Assembly (NCBI RefSeq): GCF_009183655.1 | Contig: NZ_WEIO01000001.1 | Coordinates: 124,001-188,000 of the forward strand | DNA: 64,000 nt | From: Bacillus aerolatus | Lineage (GTDB): Bacteria > Bacillota > Bacilli > Bacillales > Domibacillaceae | Direction of reading: 5' to 3' | Part shown: one piece after another, positions 17,009-28,679 of the stretch | Numbering within the stretch: position 1 is the first letter of the stretch | Layout: each line of letters starts with the position of its first letter | Notes under the pieces: generated by a model | What the model was told of the DNA's origin: nothing | Databases searched by the model: none | What the model saw: only the letters and a program-made list of their open reading frames with translations | Translations under genes and position numbers: made by a program

Positions 17009-17032
17009 GGGGAACTTTTCCGGAAGTTCCCC
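17009..17032. other. hairpin in the yqzM-holA interval
   Basis: GGGGAACTT (17009-17017) and AAGTTCCCC (17024-17032) form a 9-bp perfect stem around TTCCGG. A T-run follows only 19 bases later, so it is not a standard terminator. The remaining interval 16817-17097 shows no gene; TTGACA occurs near 16894 without a well-spaced -10. Confidence 0.5.
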
Positions 17033-17097
17033 CTTGTCAAATGAGGCTGGCTTTTTTAACATGAGAGTATCATACATGAAAATGGAGAGAAAAGCCA

Positions 17098-18129
17098 TTG
17101 ATACCCATTTGGAAAGATATAGAGAAAAAGCAGTTTTCCCCGATTTATTTATTGTACGGAACAGAGGCATTTTTAATTAATGAAACAAAACAAAAGCTCA
17201 TTCAATCTGTGTTAACAGAAGAGGAAATGGATTTCAATTTTTCGGTATACGACTTGGAAGAAATGCCAGTGGAGACAGCGATTGAAGAAGCGGAAACCTT
17301 TCCTTTTATGGGAGAGAAGAAGCTGGTGATTTTACATAATCCGGTGTTTTTAACGGCTGAACGATCAAAAGATAAAGTGGATCATAATGTGAAAAAGCTG
17401 GAAGAATATTTAGCTAATCCGGCCCCTTACACTATATTAGTCGTAGCAGCCCCTTATGAAAAATTGGACGAGCGCAAAAAGATTACAAAGCTGTTGAAAA
17501 AAAGTGCAGCTGTCATGGAAGCGAATAAACTAAACGATAAAGACTTGAAAATATGGCTTCGCGGCCGCGCTGCTGCTAACCAGGTGCAAATAGATGAAGA
17601 AGCATTAGACCACTTTTTAGTGATCGCAGGTACGGATTTAATGATGCTTGCCTCGGAGCTTGATAAATTGTCTCTTTACGCCCAGGATGAACAGCGGATA
17701 ACAGTGGAAGTTGTTGATAAATTGACTGCCCGATCATTGGAGCAGGATATTTTTGCGCTTGTGGATCGAGTGGTAACTGGAAAAGTCGAGGAAGCATTCC
17801 GGATTTATTACGATTTATTGAAATTAAATGAAGAGCCGATTAAAATCCTGGCGGTGATTGCCAATCAGTTCCGATTGATTTACCAGACGAAAGAATTAGC
17901 AAGAAAAGGGTACGGACAGCAGCAAATGGCCAGCTTTCTAAAAGTACATCCGTTTCGGGTGAAGCTTGCTGCCGGCCAGTCTAGGAATTTTTCTGACGAG
18001 CAGCTTGCGGCGATTATCATGCTGCTCGCTGACAGTGATTTACAAATGAAAACGAGCGGGATGGCGAAACCGCTTATTGTGGAAATGTTCTTATTCAAGC
18101 TGCAGAGCTTGATGAAGAAAACTGGATAA
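17098..18129 (+). CDS. holA: DNA polymerase III subunit delta
   Basis: Clamp-loader wrench subunit that opens the beta sliding clamp. 343 residues, the B. subtilis YqeN type. Typical segments are YLLYGTEAF at the N terminus, ETFPFMGEKKLVI, LVVAAPYEKLDERKK and ARSLEQDIFALVD. TTG start with GGAGAG about 8 bases before it. Transcribed convergently to rpsT with the rpsT terminator between. Confidence 0.94.
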   Translation: MIPIWKDIEKKQFSPIYLLYGTEAFLINETKQKLIQSVLTEEEMDFNFSVYDLEEMPVETAIEEAETFPFMGEKKLVILHNPVFLTAERSKDKVDHNVKKLEEYLANPAPYTILVVAAPYEKLDERKKITKLLKKSAAVMEANKLNDKDLKIWLRGRAAANQVQIDEEALDHFLVIAGTDLMMLASELDKLSLYAQDEQRITVEVVDKLTARSLEQDIFALVDRVVTGKVEEAFRIYYDLLKLNEEPIKILAVIANQFRLIYQTKELARKGYGQQQMASFLKVHPFRVKLAAGQSRNFSDEQLAAIIMLLADSDLQMKTSGMAKPLIVEMFLFKLQSLMKKTG

Positions 18130-18138
18130 AGAAACAAG

Positions 18139-18198
18139 CGTGGAGAGCGTCCGCTAATCGGCTAGACCATGGAGCTGGCGGCGCTCGGAGCTGGACGC
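18139..18198 (-). repeat. short degenerate relative of the 121-bp intergenic element
   Basis: Read on the minus strand it begins GTCCAGCTCCGAGCGCC and ends near GGACGCTCTCC, resembling the two ends of the elements at 19830, 19953, 34613 and 34736 but lacking their middle. GAGCG and CGCTC can pair. The relationship is suggestive only. Confidence 0.35.
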
Positions 18199-18204
18199 AA
18201 AATA

Positions 18205-18236
18205 AAAAATCCTTCAAGTTAATCTTGAAGGATTTT
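18205..18236. terminator. terminator between holA and rpsT
   Basis: AAAAATCCTTCAAG pairs perfectly with CTTGAAGGATTTTT; bidirectional and 22 bases from the rpsT stop codon. Confidence 0.88.
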
Positions 18237-18258
18237 TGTTCAGCAAAACAGCTGTTTA

Positions 18259-18513
18259 TTAAGCGTTAAGCTTTTTCATTAAACGAGATTTTGTGCGGCT
18301 CACAGTGTTTTTGTGGATCAAACCTTTAGCGGCAGCTTTATCAAGACCCTTTACTGCTTCAGTGAAAAGCGCTTTTGCGTTTTCATCGTTGTTGGCAACT
18401 GCTGTTTCAAATTTCTTTACAGCTGTGCGCATAGCAGATTTTTGGTGGTTGTTGCGCTCTGTGCGGTCTTGAATCGTTTTTACGCGTTTGATGGCAGATT
18501 TAATATTTGGCAT
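18259..18513 (-). CDS. rpsT: 30S ribosomal protein S20
   Basis: 84 residues, begins [11 protein letters not shown] and ends LMKKLNA; very basic, three-helix bundle binding 16S rRNA. The ATG at 18513 has AGGAGGTGACC right before it; three extra residues upstream are not expected. Single-gene unit opposite to holA and divergent from gpr. Confidence 0.97.
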   Translation of the reverse strand: MPNIKSAIKRVKTIQDRTERNNHQKSAMRTAVKKFETAVANNDENAKALFTEAVKGLDKAAAKGLIHKNTVSRTKSRLMKKLNA

Positions 18514-18592
18514 TCCGGTCACCTCCTAAAACGATCGAGATTCTATTTTTTGCTCGATTTCCACTTTTCCTTAACAATTAAGAACAAAAGTT

Positions 18593-18621
18593 ATTCTATC
18601 AAACAGAAAGTGAGATTGCAA
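18593..18621 (-). promoter_or_regulatory. rpsT promoter, SigA type
   Basis: On the minus strand TTGCAA (18621-18616), a 17-base spacer and TAGAAT (18598-18593). The start codon is about 80 bases downstream, leaving room for a leader. Confidence 0.65.
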
Positions 18622-18711
18622 TAGTTACATTTGTAATTTGTGTCAAGGAATGAACTTTTACACAGTCGGGTAGACTGGAAACTAAAGTCCATATAAAAGG
18701 GTGAGAAAAGA

Positions 18712-19815
18712 ATGAAAGAACGATCTATCGATTTGAGCCAATATGCTGTAAGGACAGATCTTGCTGTAGAAGTGAAGGCACTCGCTGAAGAGCAGCAGGG
18801 ACAAAAGCGGAAAGTAACCGGCATTTTGTCAGAGGAACGGACTATTAATGGTATTACTGTGACCTCTGTCACGATTGATGATGCAGGTGAAGAGGCAACA
18901 GGCAAAAGAGCCGGTCATTATTTAACAATTGAATCTCAAGGGATCCGCAGCCATGACACGAGTCATCAGCATGAAGTCGAGAAAGTGATGGCAAGTGAAC
19001 TTGCTGCCTTTTTGAAAAAGAAAGGAATTCAGGAAAACGCCAGCTGCCTCGTCGTCGGCCTCGGCAACAGCGATGTCACACCGGACGCCCTTGGTCCGCT
19101 AGCGTGCGGAGAAGTGATGATAACGAGGCATTTGTTTGAGTTGCAGCCTGATGAAGTGGAAGAAGGCTTTCGGCCGGTCAGCTCGCTCATTCCGGGTGTG
19201 ATGGGGACGACGGGTATTGAAACGAGCGATATCGTCTTTGGTGTCGTTGAAAAAACGAAACCGGATTTTCTGTTAGTGATTGACGCGCTTGCTTCCCGGT
19301 CTATTGAAAGAGTCAATGCGACTATCCAAATTGCAGACACTGGCATCCAGCCGGGAGCGGGAGTAGGGAACAAGCGAAAAGAAATCAGTGAAAAAACGCT
19401 CGGTGTGCCAGTCATTGCTATCGGTGTGCCAACTGTAGTCGATGCTGTTTCCATTACAAGTGACACGATTGATTTTATTTTAAAGCACCTAGGTAAGGAA
19501 ATTCAGGAAGGGGACCGTCCTTCAGGCGCACTGGCTCCTTCGGGATTTTCTTTCGGCAGAGGCAAACTGACGGAAAACGATTTACCTGATGAACAAAACC
19601 GCCGTTCTTTTCTCGGGATGATCGGCGTACTGCCGGATGACGAAAAACGGCAGCTTATCCGTGAAGTGCTGGCTCCGCTTGGCCATAATTTAATGGTGAC
19701 ACCGAAAGAAGTGGATTTGTTTATTAAGGATGCCGCCAATTTATTGGCGAACAGCTTGAATGCTGCTTTGCATCCGGCGATTGATCAAGAAAACACTGGC
19801 TTCTTCACGAAGTAA
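18712..19815 (+). CDS. gpr: GPR endopeptidase (germination protease)
   Basis: Degrades small acid-soluble spore proteins early in germination. 367 residues, normal for the zymogen. The N-terminal [10 protein letters not shown] segment contains the region removed on activation. Family blocks [25 protein letters not shown] and VIDALASRS are present. AGGGTGAG precedes the ATG. It heads a set with spoIIP and yqxA as in B. subtilis, but here two repeat elements separate it from spoIIP. No convincing SigF/SigG promoter could be picked by eye. Confidence 0.95.
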   Translation: MKERSIDLSQYAVRTDLAVEVKALAEEQQGQKRKVTGILSEERTINGITVTSVTIDDAGEEATGKRAGHYLTIESQGIRSHDTSHQHEVEKVMASELAAFLKKKGIQENASCLVVGLGNSDVTPDALGPLACGEVMITRHLFELQPDEVEEGFRPVSSLIPGVMGTTGIETSDIVFGVVEKTKPDFLLVIDALASRSIERVNATIQIADTGIQPGAGVGNKRKEISEKTLGVPVIAIGVPTVVDAVSITSDTIDFILKHLGKEIQEGDRPSGALAPSGFSFGRGKLTENDLPDEQNRRSFLGMIGVLPDDEKRQLIREVLAPLGHNLMVTPKEVDLFIKDAANLLANSLNAALHPAIDQENTGFFTK

Positions 19816-19829
19816 GCGGTTCTTCTACT

Positions 19830-19950
19830 GTCTAGCTGCAGCGGCTTGCCCCTCGAGATCAAATAACCTTTCCTCAATGAAGTCAAAAAGCGACTTCTTT
19901 GAGGAAAGAACATTTGCTTGTCGGGGCAGAACAGCCGCTTGCGCTTTTCC
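19830..19950 (+). repeat. 121-bp palindromic intergenic element, copy 1
   Basis: Begins GTCTAGCTGCAGCGG and ends CGCTTTTCC. Nested arms: AGCGGCT (19840) with AGCCGCT (19933); TGCCCC with GGGGCA; a CAAAT/ATTTG pair; and an inner stem TTTCCTCAATGAAGTC with GACTTCTTTGAGGAAA. The gap 19816-20144 between gpr and spoIIP is filled by this copy, copy 2 and about 70 bases of promoter region. Confidence 0.85.
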
Positions 19951-19952
19951 TT

Positions 19953-20073
19953 GTCCAGCTGCAGCGCCTAGCCCCTCGAGGACAAATAACCTTCCTCCAA
20001 TGAAGTCAAAGAGCGACTTTTTTGGGGAAAGAACATTTGCCTGTCGGAGCAGTACAGGCGCTTGCGCTTTTCT
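19953..20073 (+). repeat. 121-bp palindromic intergenic element, copy 2
   Basis: Begins GTCCAGCTGCAGCGCC, two bases after copy 1, and ends CGCTTTTCT. Outer arms here are AGCGCCT with AGGCGCT; the inner stem contains G-T pairs (CTTCCTCCAA against TTGGGGAAAG). Same orientation as copy 1; pitch 123 bp. Confidence 0.85.
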
Positions 20074-20144
20074 TATAAAGTTGTTCTGCTTTTTCGAATA
20101 AAGTCATACGTATAGTACAAGACTTTTGCAGAAAGGGTGGAGCA

Positions 20145-21326
20145 ATGAAGGAGAACCAGCCGTATGACCTTTTTTCAATTAATTTGTCGACAATCTTAAA
20201 GGGAATCATGATTTTTACGATCTCTCTCCTTTCGCTTTTTTCCATTGCGGGCTTGTTAACGTCGCTTACATACAATTACAGAATTTCTTCCCATTCTGTA
20301 AATGAAGCGGCTGAACATGTGTCAGGCGGCGCGCTTTATTATTTATACACGATGGAAAATAAACTGTTTACTGCGCACGCGCCTGAAACTGCGGGGCCGC
20401 CATCATTAAGTGAATTGGCGTTTCGTTATGCAACAAATGTCCGGTTTCAGGATCCGCGCAGCTTTCTAGGGAGAGAAGTGCCGGGCTTCTCCATTTATGA
20501 CGGGGAAATTTTAGTGGCGGGGGAAGGAACGGATTACACGAATATGCCGATCGAATCGGAACCTCCGGCCGAAGCGCTCGATAAAGGCAGTGAAGGAGCG
20601 GTGAGGCCTGCCAAAGACTTCCCGAAAGAAAAAGGGAACACACCGCCTTCTTTAACGACGAACGGGAAGAAACGGGTATATATGTATTTCACCCATACGA
20701 GAGAGTCGTACTTGCCGCATTTACAAGGCATTTCTTCGCCGGATGCCGCTCATCATTCTGGATTAAATGTGACGAAAGTCGGGGAAATGGTGCAGGAGCG
20801 GCTCGAATCAAAAGGAATTGGGGCCATGGTGGACAAAACGGATGTCGTCGCTAAGCTGAACGAGTCAGGGAGAAGCTATGGCCAATCTTATCAAGAATCA
20901 CGAGCTGTTGTGGCTTCTGCCCAGACAAACAATCGCGATTTGCAATATTTTATTGATATTCACCGTGATTCGCAGCGCAAAAAAGTAACAACAGCGGAAA
21001 TCCGCGGCGAAAATTATGCAAAGCTGGCGTTTGTTGTGGGCGGTGAACATGCTAATTATGAAAAGAACGTCAAGCTGGCAACTGATTTGCATAATTTACT
21101 GGAGAAAAAATATAAAGGGTTATCCAGAGGAGTTATTTTAAAACAAGGAAAAAATACGAATGGGAAATTTAATCAAGACTTGTCAGAAAAAGCGATGCTG
21201 GTTGAATTCGGCGGAGTAGATAACACGTTTGAGGAATTAAACCGGACGGCTAATGCATTTGCAGATGTATTTGCGGACTATTATTGGCAAGCAGAATCGG
21301 TGCAGGCAAACGATAGCACCAATTAG
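20145..21326 (+). CDS. spoIIP: stage II sporulation protein P
   Basis: Cell-wall amidase/endopeptidase that works with SpoIID and SpoIIM during engulfment. 393 residues: cytoplasmic start, one transmembrane helix at about 18-42, then the periplasmic part with a variable linker and the SpoIIP domain (about 175-385). Zinc and catalytic residues are visible in YFTHTRESY, DIHRDS and MLVEFGG. GGGTGG precedes the ATG. CATACGTA at 20109 resembles a SigE -10, but no clear -35 was found. Confidence 0.94.
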   Translation: MKENQPYDLFSINLSTILKGIMIFTISLLSLFSIAGLLTSLTYNYRISSHSVNEAAEHVSGGALYYLYTMENKLFTAHAPETAGPPSLSELAFRYATNVRFQDPRSFLGREVPGFSIYDGEILVAGEGTDYTNMPIESEPPAEALDKGSEGAVRPAKDFPKEKGNTPPSLTTNGKKRVYMYFTHTRESYLPHLQGISSPDAAHHSGLNVTKVGEMVQERLESKGIGAMVDKTDVVAKLNESGRSYGQSYQESRAVVASAQTNNRDLQYFIDIHRDSQRKKVTTAEIRGENYAKLAFVVGGEHANYEKNVKLATDLHNLLEKKYKGLSRGVILKQGKNTNGKFNQDLSEKAMLVEFGGVDNTFEELNRTANAFADVFADYYWQAESVQANDSTN

Positions 21327-21338
21327 AAAGGAATAGAA

Positions 21339-21635
21339 ATGAAAATTTTTCTGCTGAAAATTTGCCTCGTTGTTTCTATTTTCTTTTTAGGCGTATTGAT
21401 TGGCTCTTTCCAAAGCAGGGATTGGCCAGAGTCGTCTCCGTACTGGAGGACAGCTTCCGTTAAAAAAGAAGAAGCCCCGGCTTTTTCTTTTTTTCAACAG
21501 GATGCAGCAGAGATAGATTTGCGTGTAAAAAAAGAAAAATTGGAAGAAGAAGAGTCGGTGAACTTATTTTCAAAAGTTGGCCAGTCATTGGCCGAAGCTG
21601 TGACATTTGCCGCTGCTTCTTTATTCAACGGCTAA
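21339..21635 (+). CDS. yqxA: YqxA family (DUF3679) membrane protein
   Basis: 98 residues with one N-terminal transmembrane helix (about 4-24) and a charged outside region ending in a short amphipathic helix. It follows spoIIP by 12 bases, as yqxA does in B. subtilis, so it should be part of the sporulation operon. No function is known. AAAGGAATAG precedes the ATG; a terminator overlaps its stop codon. Confidence 0.82.
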   Translation: MKIFLLKICLVVSIFFLGVLIGSFQSRDWPESSPYWRTASVKKEEAPAFSFFQQDAAEIDLRVKKEKLEEEESVNLFSKVGQSLAEAVTFAAASLFNG

Positions 21636-21673
21636 AGCCCGCTCGTCCGTCTTTTACGGCAGCGGGCTTTTTC
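21634..21673 (+). terminator. spoIIP-yqxA terminator
   Basis: AAAGCCCGCT pairs with AGCGGGCTTT, with CCGT/ACGG inside, then TTTTTC. Confidence 0.88.
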
Positions 21674-21757
21674 ACTTTATAAAATTGTCAATTGCTTTTC
21701 TGGCTGATATAATCAATGCTAGTATACATGCGCCGACTAACAGGAGTGAGAAAAAAC

Positions 21758-23587
21758 ATGAATTATGAAGAAAAACGAACAAGACAAGAGCATATCCGAA
21801 ATTTCTCGATTATTGCTCATATTGACCACGGGAAATCGACTTTAGCTGACCGGATTTTAGAGTTTACGAATGCATTGACTGCCCGTGAAATGAAAAGTCA
21901 GCTGCTCGACTCGATGGACCTTGAACGCGAGCGCGGCATTACGATCAAACTAAATGCCGTTCAATTAAATTATAAAGCGAAAAATGGGGAAGAATATACG
22001 TTTCATTTAATTGATACGCCGGGGCACGTCGATTTTACGTATGAAGTATCTCGCAGTCTCGCTGCTTGTGAAGGGGCGATTCTTGTTGTCGACGCTGCCC
22101 AGGGAATAGAAGCGCAAACACTGGCAAACGTCTATCTTGCTTTAGACAACGATTTGGAAATTCTTCCGGTTATCAATAAAATTGACTTGCCGGCCGCTGA
22201 ACCGGAACGTGTACGCCAAGAAGTGGAAGACGTGATCGGACTCGATGCATCCGAAGCTGTTCTTGCTTCCGCAAAAGCGGGTATCGGCATTGAAGATATA
22301 CTCGAGCAAATTGTTGAAAAAGTACCAGCACCGACCGGTGATCCGGCTGCGCCGTTAAAAGCGCTTATTTTTGACTCGTTGTACGATGCTTACCGCGGAG
22401 TAGTTGCCTACATCCGTGTCATTGATGGATCAGTTAAAGCAGGAGATAAAATTAAAATGATGGCAACAGGCAAAGAATTTGAAGTAACGGAAGTCGGAGT
22501 GTTTACGCCAAAAGCGACCGATCGCGATGAGTTGACAGTCGGGGACGTTGGTTTTTTAACCGCAGCCATTAAAAATGTCGGCGACACACGCGTCGGGGAT
22601 ACGATCACATCGGCGAAAAACTCGGCAGTCGAAGCTTTGCCGGGTTACCGCAAACTGAACCCGATGGTCTTCTGTGGCCTTTATCCGATCGATTCTTCCA
22701 AGTTCAATGATTTGCGTGAAGCACTTGAGAAGCTGGAATTAAACGATTCCGCGCTTCAGTATGAACCGGAAACATCACAGGCGCTCGGATTTGGTTTCCG
22801 CTGTGGGTTCCTTGGACTGCTTCATATGGAAATTATTCAAGAGCGGATCGAGCGAGAATTTAAAATTGATTTAATTACAACAGCGCCAAGTGTCATTTAT
22901 AAAGTGAGGATGACAAATGGCGAAGAGTTGAACGTCGATAATCCATCTAATATGCCTGATCCGCAAAAAATCGATGATGTCGAAGAACCGTATGTAAAAG
23001 CTTCCATCATGGTGCCGAATGATTATGTCGGTGCGGTCATGGAACTTGCTCAAGGTAAACGAGGTATTTTTATCGATATGAAGTATATGGATGAAAATCG
23101 AGTCAATGTCATTTATGAAATTCCTCTTTCGGAAATTGTGTATGATTTCTTCGATCAACTAAAGTCAAACACGAAAGGCTACGCTTCTTTTGATTACGAG
23201 CTGATCGGCTATAAGCCATCCAAGCTTGTGAAGATGGACATTTTATTGAATGCCGAAAAAGTGGATGCTTTAAGTTTTATCGTCCATAGAGATTTTGCCT
23301 ACGAACGTGGAAAATTGATTGTTGAGAAATTAAAAGGGCTTATCCCAAGACAGCAATTTGAAGTGCCTGTACAAGCAGCTATCGGCCAGAAAATTGTTGC
23401 CAGATCAACGATTAAATCGATGGGGAAAAACGTGCTTGCCAAATGTTACGGCGGAGACATTTCCCGGAAGCGTAAACTGTTAGAGAAGCAAAAAGAAGGA
23501 AAAAAACGGATGAAACAAGTTGGCTCCGTTGAAGTGCCACAGGAAGCGTTTATGGCTGTCTTGAAGATGGATGAAGATAATAAATAA
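21758..23587 (+). CDS. lepA: elongation factor 4 (LepA)
   Basis: Ribosome-associated translational GTPase. 609 residues: G1 AHIDHGKST, switch II DTPGH, NKID, SAKAG, then EF-G-like domains and the LepA-specific C terminus ending [11 protein letters not shown]. The ATG at 21758 is preceded by CAGGAGTGAG; a start 14 residues earlier lacks such a site and conservation. Promoter not resolved. hemW follows after a terminator. Confidence 0.96.
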   Translation: MNYEEKRTRQEHIRNFSIIAHIDHGKSTLADRILEFTNALTAREMKSQLLDSMDLERERGITIKLNAVQLNYKAKNGEEYTFHLIDTPGHVDFTYEVSRSLAACEGAILVVDAAQGIEAQTLANVYLALDNDLEILPVINKIDLPAAEPERVRQEVEDVIGLDASEAVLASAKAGIGIEDILEQIVEKVPAPTGDPAAPLKALIFDSLYDAYRGVVAYIRVIDGSVKAGDKIKMMATGKEFEVTEVGVFTPKATDRDELTVGDVGFLTAAIKNVGDTRVGDTITSAKNSAVEALPGYRKLNPMVFCGLYPIDSSKFNDLREALEKLELNDSALQYEPETSQALGFGFRCGFLGLLHMEIIQERIEREFKIDLITTAPSVIYKVRMTNGEELNVDNPSNMPDPQKIDDVEEPYVKASIMVPNDYVGAVMELAQGKRGIFIDMKYMDENRVNVIYEIPLSEIVYDFFDQLKSNTKGYASFDYELIGYKPSKLVKMDILLNAEKVDALSFIVHRDFAYERGKLIVEKLKGLIPRQQFEVPVQAAIGQKIVARSTIKSMGKNVLAKCYGGDISRKRKLLEKQKEGKKRMKQVGSVEVPQEAFMAVLKMDEDNK

Positions 23588-23596
23588 AAAAACAGG

Positions 23597-23627
23597 AAAG
23601 GGAAAGCGCAGACGCTTCCCCTTTTTC
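23597..23627 (+). terminator. lepA terminator
   Basis: AAAGGGAAAGCG pairs with CGCTTCCCCTTT around CAGA, then T-rich; the purine-rich arm is not perfect. Confidence 0.75.
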
Positions 23628-23659
23628 TCGTTATTGAACAAACAAAGAGGAGTTTTTTA

Positions 23660-24856
23660 ATGATACGTTCCGCTTATATCCATATCCCTTTCTGCCGGCA
23701 AATTTGCCATTATTGTGATTTTAATAAAGTGTTTTTAAAAAATCAGCCAGTTGATGACTATCTGGATGCGCTAGGCAGAGAAATGGCGATGACGATGCAG
23801 CAATTTCCGACTGTCGGTCTCGACACCATTTTTGTTGGCGGGGGTACCCCAACTGCTCTCGACGCTGCACAGCTGGAGAAGTTGTGCCGCATCATTCGGA
23901 ATCATTTGCCATTTATTAAAGGAGAATTTACGTTTGAAGCAAATCCTGGTGATTTAACGACGGATAAACTGAGTGTGCTGAAAGAATATGGAGTGAACCG
24001 CTTAAGTATCGGGGTTCAGTCATTCAATGATCAGCTGCTTCAGGCAATCGGGCGCACGCATAAAAGCAGTGACGTGTTTGCGACAGTGGAAAGAGCACAA
24101 TCAGCCGGCTTTGAAAACATCAGCATTGATTTAATATATGCGCTGCCGAAGCAAACACTGGCTGATTTCCGGGAAACATTAAAACAAGCGTTAAGTTTGC
24201 AGCTCCCGCACTATTCAGGCTACTCCCTGATCATTGAACCAAAAACGGTGTTTTATAATTTAATGAGAAAAGATGCCCTGCCGCTTCCGAAAGTGGAAAC
24301 GGAAGCGGCCATGTATGAAACACTTATGGAAGAAATGGCTGCTTCAGGTCTCTTCCAATATGAAATCAGTAACTTCGCCCGGCCGGGGTTTGAAAGCCTT
24401 CATAATCTCGTATACTGGGATAATGAACCTTATTACGGGTTCGGTGCCGGCGCTCATGCTTATATTAATGGGGTGAGGCGCTCTAATCATGGCCCGCTGA
24501 AGAAGTACATGGCTCCTTTGCAGGCAGAGAAATTACCCCTTTTAACGGAAAGCAAACTAACGGAGAAAGAGAAAATGGAAGAAGAAATGTTTCTTGGGCT
24601 TCGTAAAATGGCTGGTGTGCCGGCTGCCCGTTTCGAGAAAAAGTTTGGCGTGTCGCCGCTTGTCCTTTTTAAAAAGCCGATTGAAGAGATGATTGCGAGG
24701 GGGCTGCTTGTGGTAGAGAATAATGAATCGATCCGGCTGACTGAACAAGGGAAGCTTTTCGGAAATGAAGTCTTCCAATCGTTTTTATTTTCTATTGAAA
24801 ATAATGATGAAAGAAACGACTACAATGTAAGCTCCGCCGTTGACAATAATCGCTGA
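23660..24856 (+). CDS. hemW: heme chaperone HemW (HemN-like radical SAM protein)
   Basis: 398 residues. The radical SAM CxxxCxxC cluster motif is at residues 12-19 (CRQICHYC), followed by VGGGTPTAL and the HemN C-terminal domain. Proteins of this type next to lepA and hrcA are HemW: they bind and deliver heme and lack coproporphyrinogen oxidase activity. GAGGAG precedes the ATG. The last codons overlap the hrcA promoter, so the C-terminal tail is a tail of low conservation. Confidence 0.93.
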   Translation: MIRSAYIHIPFCRQICHYCDFNKVFLKNQPVDDYLDALGREMAMTMQQFPTVGLDTIFVGGGTPTALDAAQLEKLCRIIRNHLPFIKGEFTFEANPGDLTTDKLSVLKEYGVNRLSIGVQSFNDQLLQAIGRTHKSSDVFATVERAQSAGFENISIDLIYALPKQTLADFRETLKQALSLQLPHYSGYSLIIEPKTVFYNLMRKDALPLPKVETEAAMYETLMEEMAASGLFQYEISNFARPGFESLHNLVYWDNEPYYGFGAGAHAYINGVRRSNHGPLKKYMAPLQAEKLPLLTESKLTEKEKMEEEMFLGLRKMAGVPAARFEKKFGVSPLVLFKKPIEEMIARGLLVVENNESIRLTEQGKLFGNEVFQSFLFSIENNDERNDYNVSSAVDNNR

Positions 24857-24866
24857 TTTTGATAAT
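24840..24866 (+). promoter_or_regulatory. hrcA operon promoter, SigA type
   Basis: TTGACA at 24840-24845 lies inside the end of hemW; GATAAT at 24861-24866 is 15 bases on (a TAATTT at 17 bases is the alternative). The CIRCE operator begins 12 bases further. Confidence 0.65.
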
Positions 24867-24878
24867 TTATTTATAGAT

Positions 24879-24905
24879 TTAGCACTCATAATAAGAGAGT
24901 GCTAA
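24879..24905. promoter_or_regulatory. CIRCE operator
   Basis: TTAGCACTC, nine bases, GAGTGCTAA: a perfect match to the CIRCE inverted repeat bound by HrcA with help from GroE. It sits between the promoter and the hrcA start, so the operon represses itself and is released by heat shock. Confidence 0.98.
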
Positions 24906-24920
24906 CAGAGGTGATCAACG

Positions 24921-25949
24921 ATGTTAACCGATCGTCAACTTTTTATTTTGCAAGTAATCATTGATGATTTCATTCGATCTGCGCAGCCGGTGGGCTCTCG
25001 CAGCCTCGCAGAAAAAGAAGAAGTAGCATTTAGCTCGGCTACGATCCGTAACGACATGGCTGAATTAGAGGACCTTGGTTTTATAGAAAAGCCCCACACA
25101 TCTTCAGGACGCGTGCCGTCAGAAAAAGGGTACCGTTATTATGTAGACCATCTGCTGCATCCAAAAAAGCTGAACCATCAGGAAGTGGAGACAATCAACT
25201 CCATTTTTGTGGACCGCATTTATGAACTGGAGAAAGTAGTCCAAAAATCAGCCAGAATTTTATCAGAGCTGACTAATTATACTGCGATCGTATTAGGACC
25301 GGAATTAAAAGATAATAAAGTAAAAAAGCTGCAAATTGTGCCGCTGAGCAAAGATGCGGCGATTGCGATTATCGTGACAGATACTGGTCACGTCGAAAAC
25401 CGGGCGTTTACTTTACCCGAACAGGTGAACGCGTCCGACATTGAAAAAATGGTGAATATATTAAACGAACGGCTCGTCGGCGTCCCGCTTTCCGAGCTGC
25501 ATGATAAATTATATAAAGAAATTGTCGTGCTGTTGCGCCGTCATATTAACAATTATGATGCGATGCTTTCCATGTTTGCCGAAGCGGTAGACGTGCAGGT
25601 GAGTGAAAAGTTGTTTTTTGGCGGAAAGACAAACATGTTAAACCAGCCCGAATTCCATGATGTGGAGAAAATCCGGCTTGTTATGAACATGATCGATCAG
25701 GAAGAAGGCATGTACCGTTTAATCAGCGGTGTCCCAACCGGCATCCAAGTAAAAATTGGGAAAGAAAATCAAAATGCCGCGATGGAACATTGCAGCTTAA
25801 TTACAGCTTCTTATTCGATCGGAGATGAACAAGTTGGGGCTATTGCGATTCTTGGGCCGACACGGATGGAATATTCGCGCGTCATCAGCCTCGTCGACTT
25901 TTTAAGCCACGACATGACGAAGGCGTTAACAAACTTGTACCACAGCTAA
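24921..25949 (+). CDS. hrcA: heat-inducible transcription repressor HrcA
   Basis: Represses class I heat-shock genes through CIRCE. 342 residues: winged-helix N terminus ([17 protein letters not shown], with [22 protein letters not shown] as recognition region, read in two parts) and the C-terminal GAF-like domain ([17 protein letters not shown]). AGAGGTGATC precedes the ATG. First gene of hrcA-grpE-dnaK-dnaJ-prmA-rsmE-mtaB. Confidence 0.97.
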   Translation: MLTDRQLFILQVIIDDFIRSAQPVGSRSLAEKEEVAFSSATIRNDMAELEDLGFIEKPHTSSGRVPSEKGYRYYVDHLLHPKKLNHQEVETINSIFVDRIYELEKVVQKSARILSELTNYTAIVLGPELKDNKVKKLQIVPLSKDAAIAIIVTDTGHVENRAFTLPEQVNASDIEKMVNILNERLVGVPLSELHDKLYKEIVVLLRRHINNYDAMLSMFAEAVDVQVSEKLFFGGKTNMLNQPEFHDVEKIRLVMNMIDQEEGMYRLISGVPTGIQVKIGKENQNAAMEHCSLITASYSIGDEQVGAIAILGPTRMEYSRVISLVDFLSHDMTKALTNLYHS

Positions 25950-26060
25950 AGAGGCAGCGCATGAAAGTGAGTGGAAATTAGCGTCTCACTGCTAATTTCC
26001 TTCTCTTTGTGCCAATCTTATAAACAACTGTTTAAACACCCTTTGAAGGAGGTGAAACGA

Positions 26061-26639
26061 ATGGCAGAAGAAAATCAACTAAACAAAGAAGAAACAGAAG
26101 AAATTAAAGAACAGCAATTAACAGAAGAAGCTCCCGCCGAGACGGAAAATGCGTCAGTTGAAGAAGAACAGCCAGCGGAAGAAGCTTCTCTTGAAAAAAT
26201 AAACGAGCTTGAACAGCAGCTGGAAGAATCAGAAAACCGCTATTTACGCTTGCGTGCCGATTTTGATAATTTCCGCCGCCGTGTGCAATTAGAGCGAGAA
26301 GCAAGCGAGAAGTATCGCGCTCAAGACTTAATATCTGATCTTCTCCCATTGATTGACAACTTTGAACGTGCTTTGAAAGTTGAAGCAACCAATGAACAGA
26401 CTGAGTCTGTTTTGCAAGGCGTAGAAATGGTGTATAAAGGAGTCCTTGCTGCATTGGAAAAAGAAGGCGTAGAAGTAATCGAAGCGGCTGGCAGCGAGTT
26501 TGATCCGCACGTTCATCAAGCTGTGATGACAGACAGCGATGAAAATTATCAGCCGAACGAAGTGATTGAAGAGTTTCAAAAAGGGTACAAACTGAAAGAC
26601 CGTATCATCCGTCCATCGATGGTAAAAGTGAATCAGTAA
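26061..26639 (+). CDS. grpE: nucleotide exchange factor GrpE
   Basis: Releases ADP from DnaK. 192 residues: acidic disordered start (1-55), long coiled coil (about 55-110), and the C-terminal beta domain with [10 protein letters not shown] and [17 protein letters not shown]. The ATG at 26061 has AAGGAGGTGAAACGA before it. The 110 bases between hrcA and this start contain no gene. Confidence 0.96.
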   Translation: MAEENQLNKEETEEIKEQQLTEEAPAETENASVEEEQPAEEASLEKINELEQQLEESENRYLRLRADFDNFRRRVQLEREASEKYRAQDLISDLLPLIDNFERALKVEATNEQTESVLQGVEMVYKGVLAALEKEGVEVIEAAGSEFDPHVHQAVMTDSDENYQPNEVIEEFQKGYKLKDRIIRPSMVKVNQ

Positions 26640-26680
26640 ACTAGTAAACCATTACATATTTTCAAGGAGGCATATCTTAA

Positions 26681-28510
<1,830 letters not shown>

Positions 28511-28539
28511 TCGCCGCATATGCCTTTTTAAGAGGCATT

Positions 28540-28579
28540 AAAAAGTCAAAGTCAGGGTTTCCTTGACTTTGACTTTTTT
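28540..28579 (+). terminator. terminator between dnaK and dnaJ
   Basis: AAAAGTCAAAGTCA pairs with TGACTTTGACTTTT, then T-run. It splits the heat-shock operon after dnaK. Confidence 0.85.
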
Positions 28580-28613
28580 CATGGCGGCAATAGAAAAGGA
28601 TTAGGATTAACTA

Positions 28614-28643
28614 TTCACTATTGCTAAGCAACTATGTTAAAAT
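28614..28643 (+). promoter_or_regulatory. possible dnaJ promoter
   Basis: TTCACT (28614-28619), 18 bases, TAAAAT (28638-28643). It could drive dnaJ-prmA-rsmE-mtaB apart from the CIRCE promoter. Confidence 0.45.
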
Positions 28644-28679
28644 AGCCTTTATGCGAAATGAATCGGGGAGTGGGTCATT

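Noticed and set aside
28521-28537. Second terminator right after dnaK
   Set aside because: The GCCT/AGGC stem has only four pairs; the strong hairpin at 28540-28579 explains the region.
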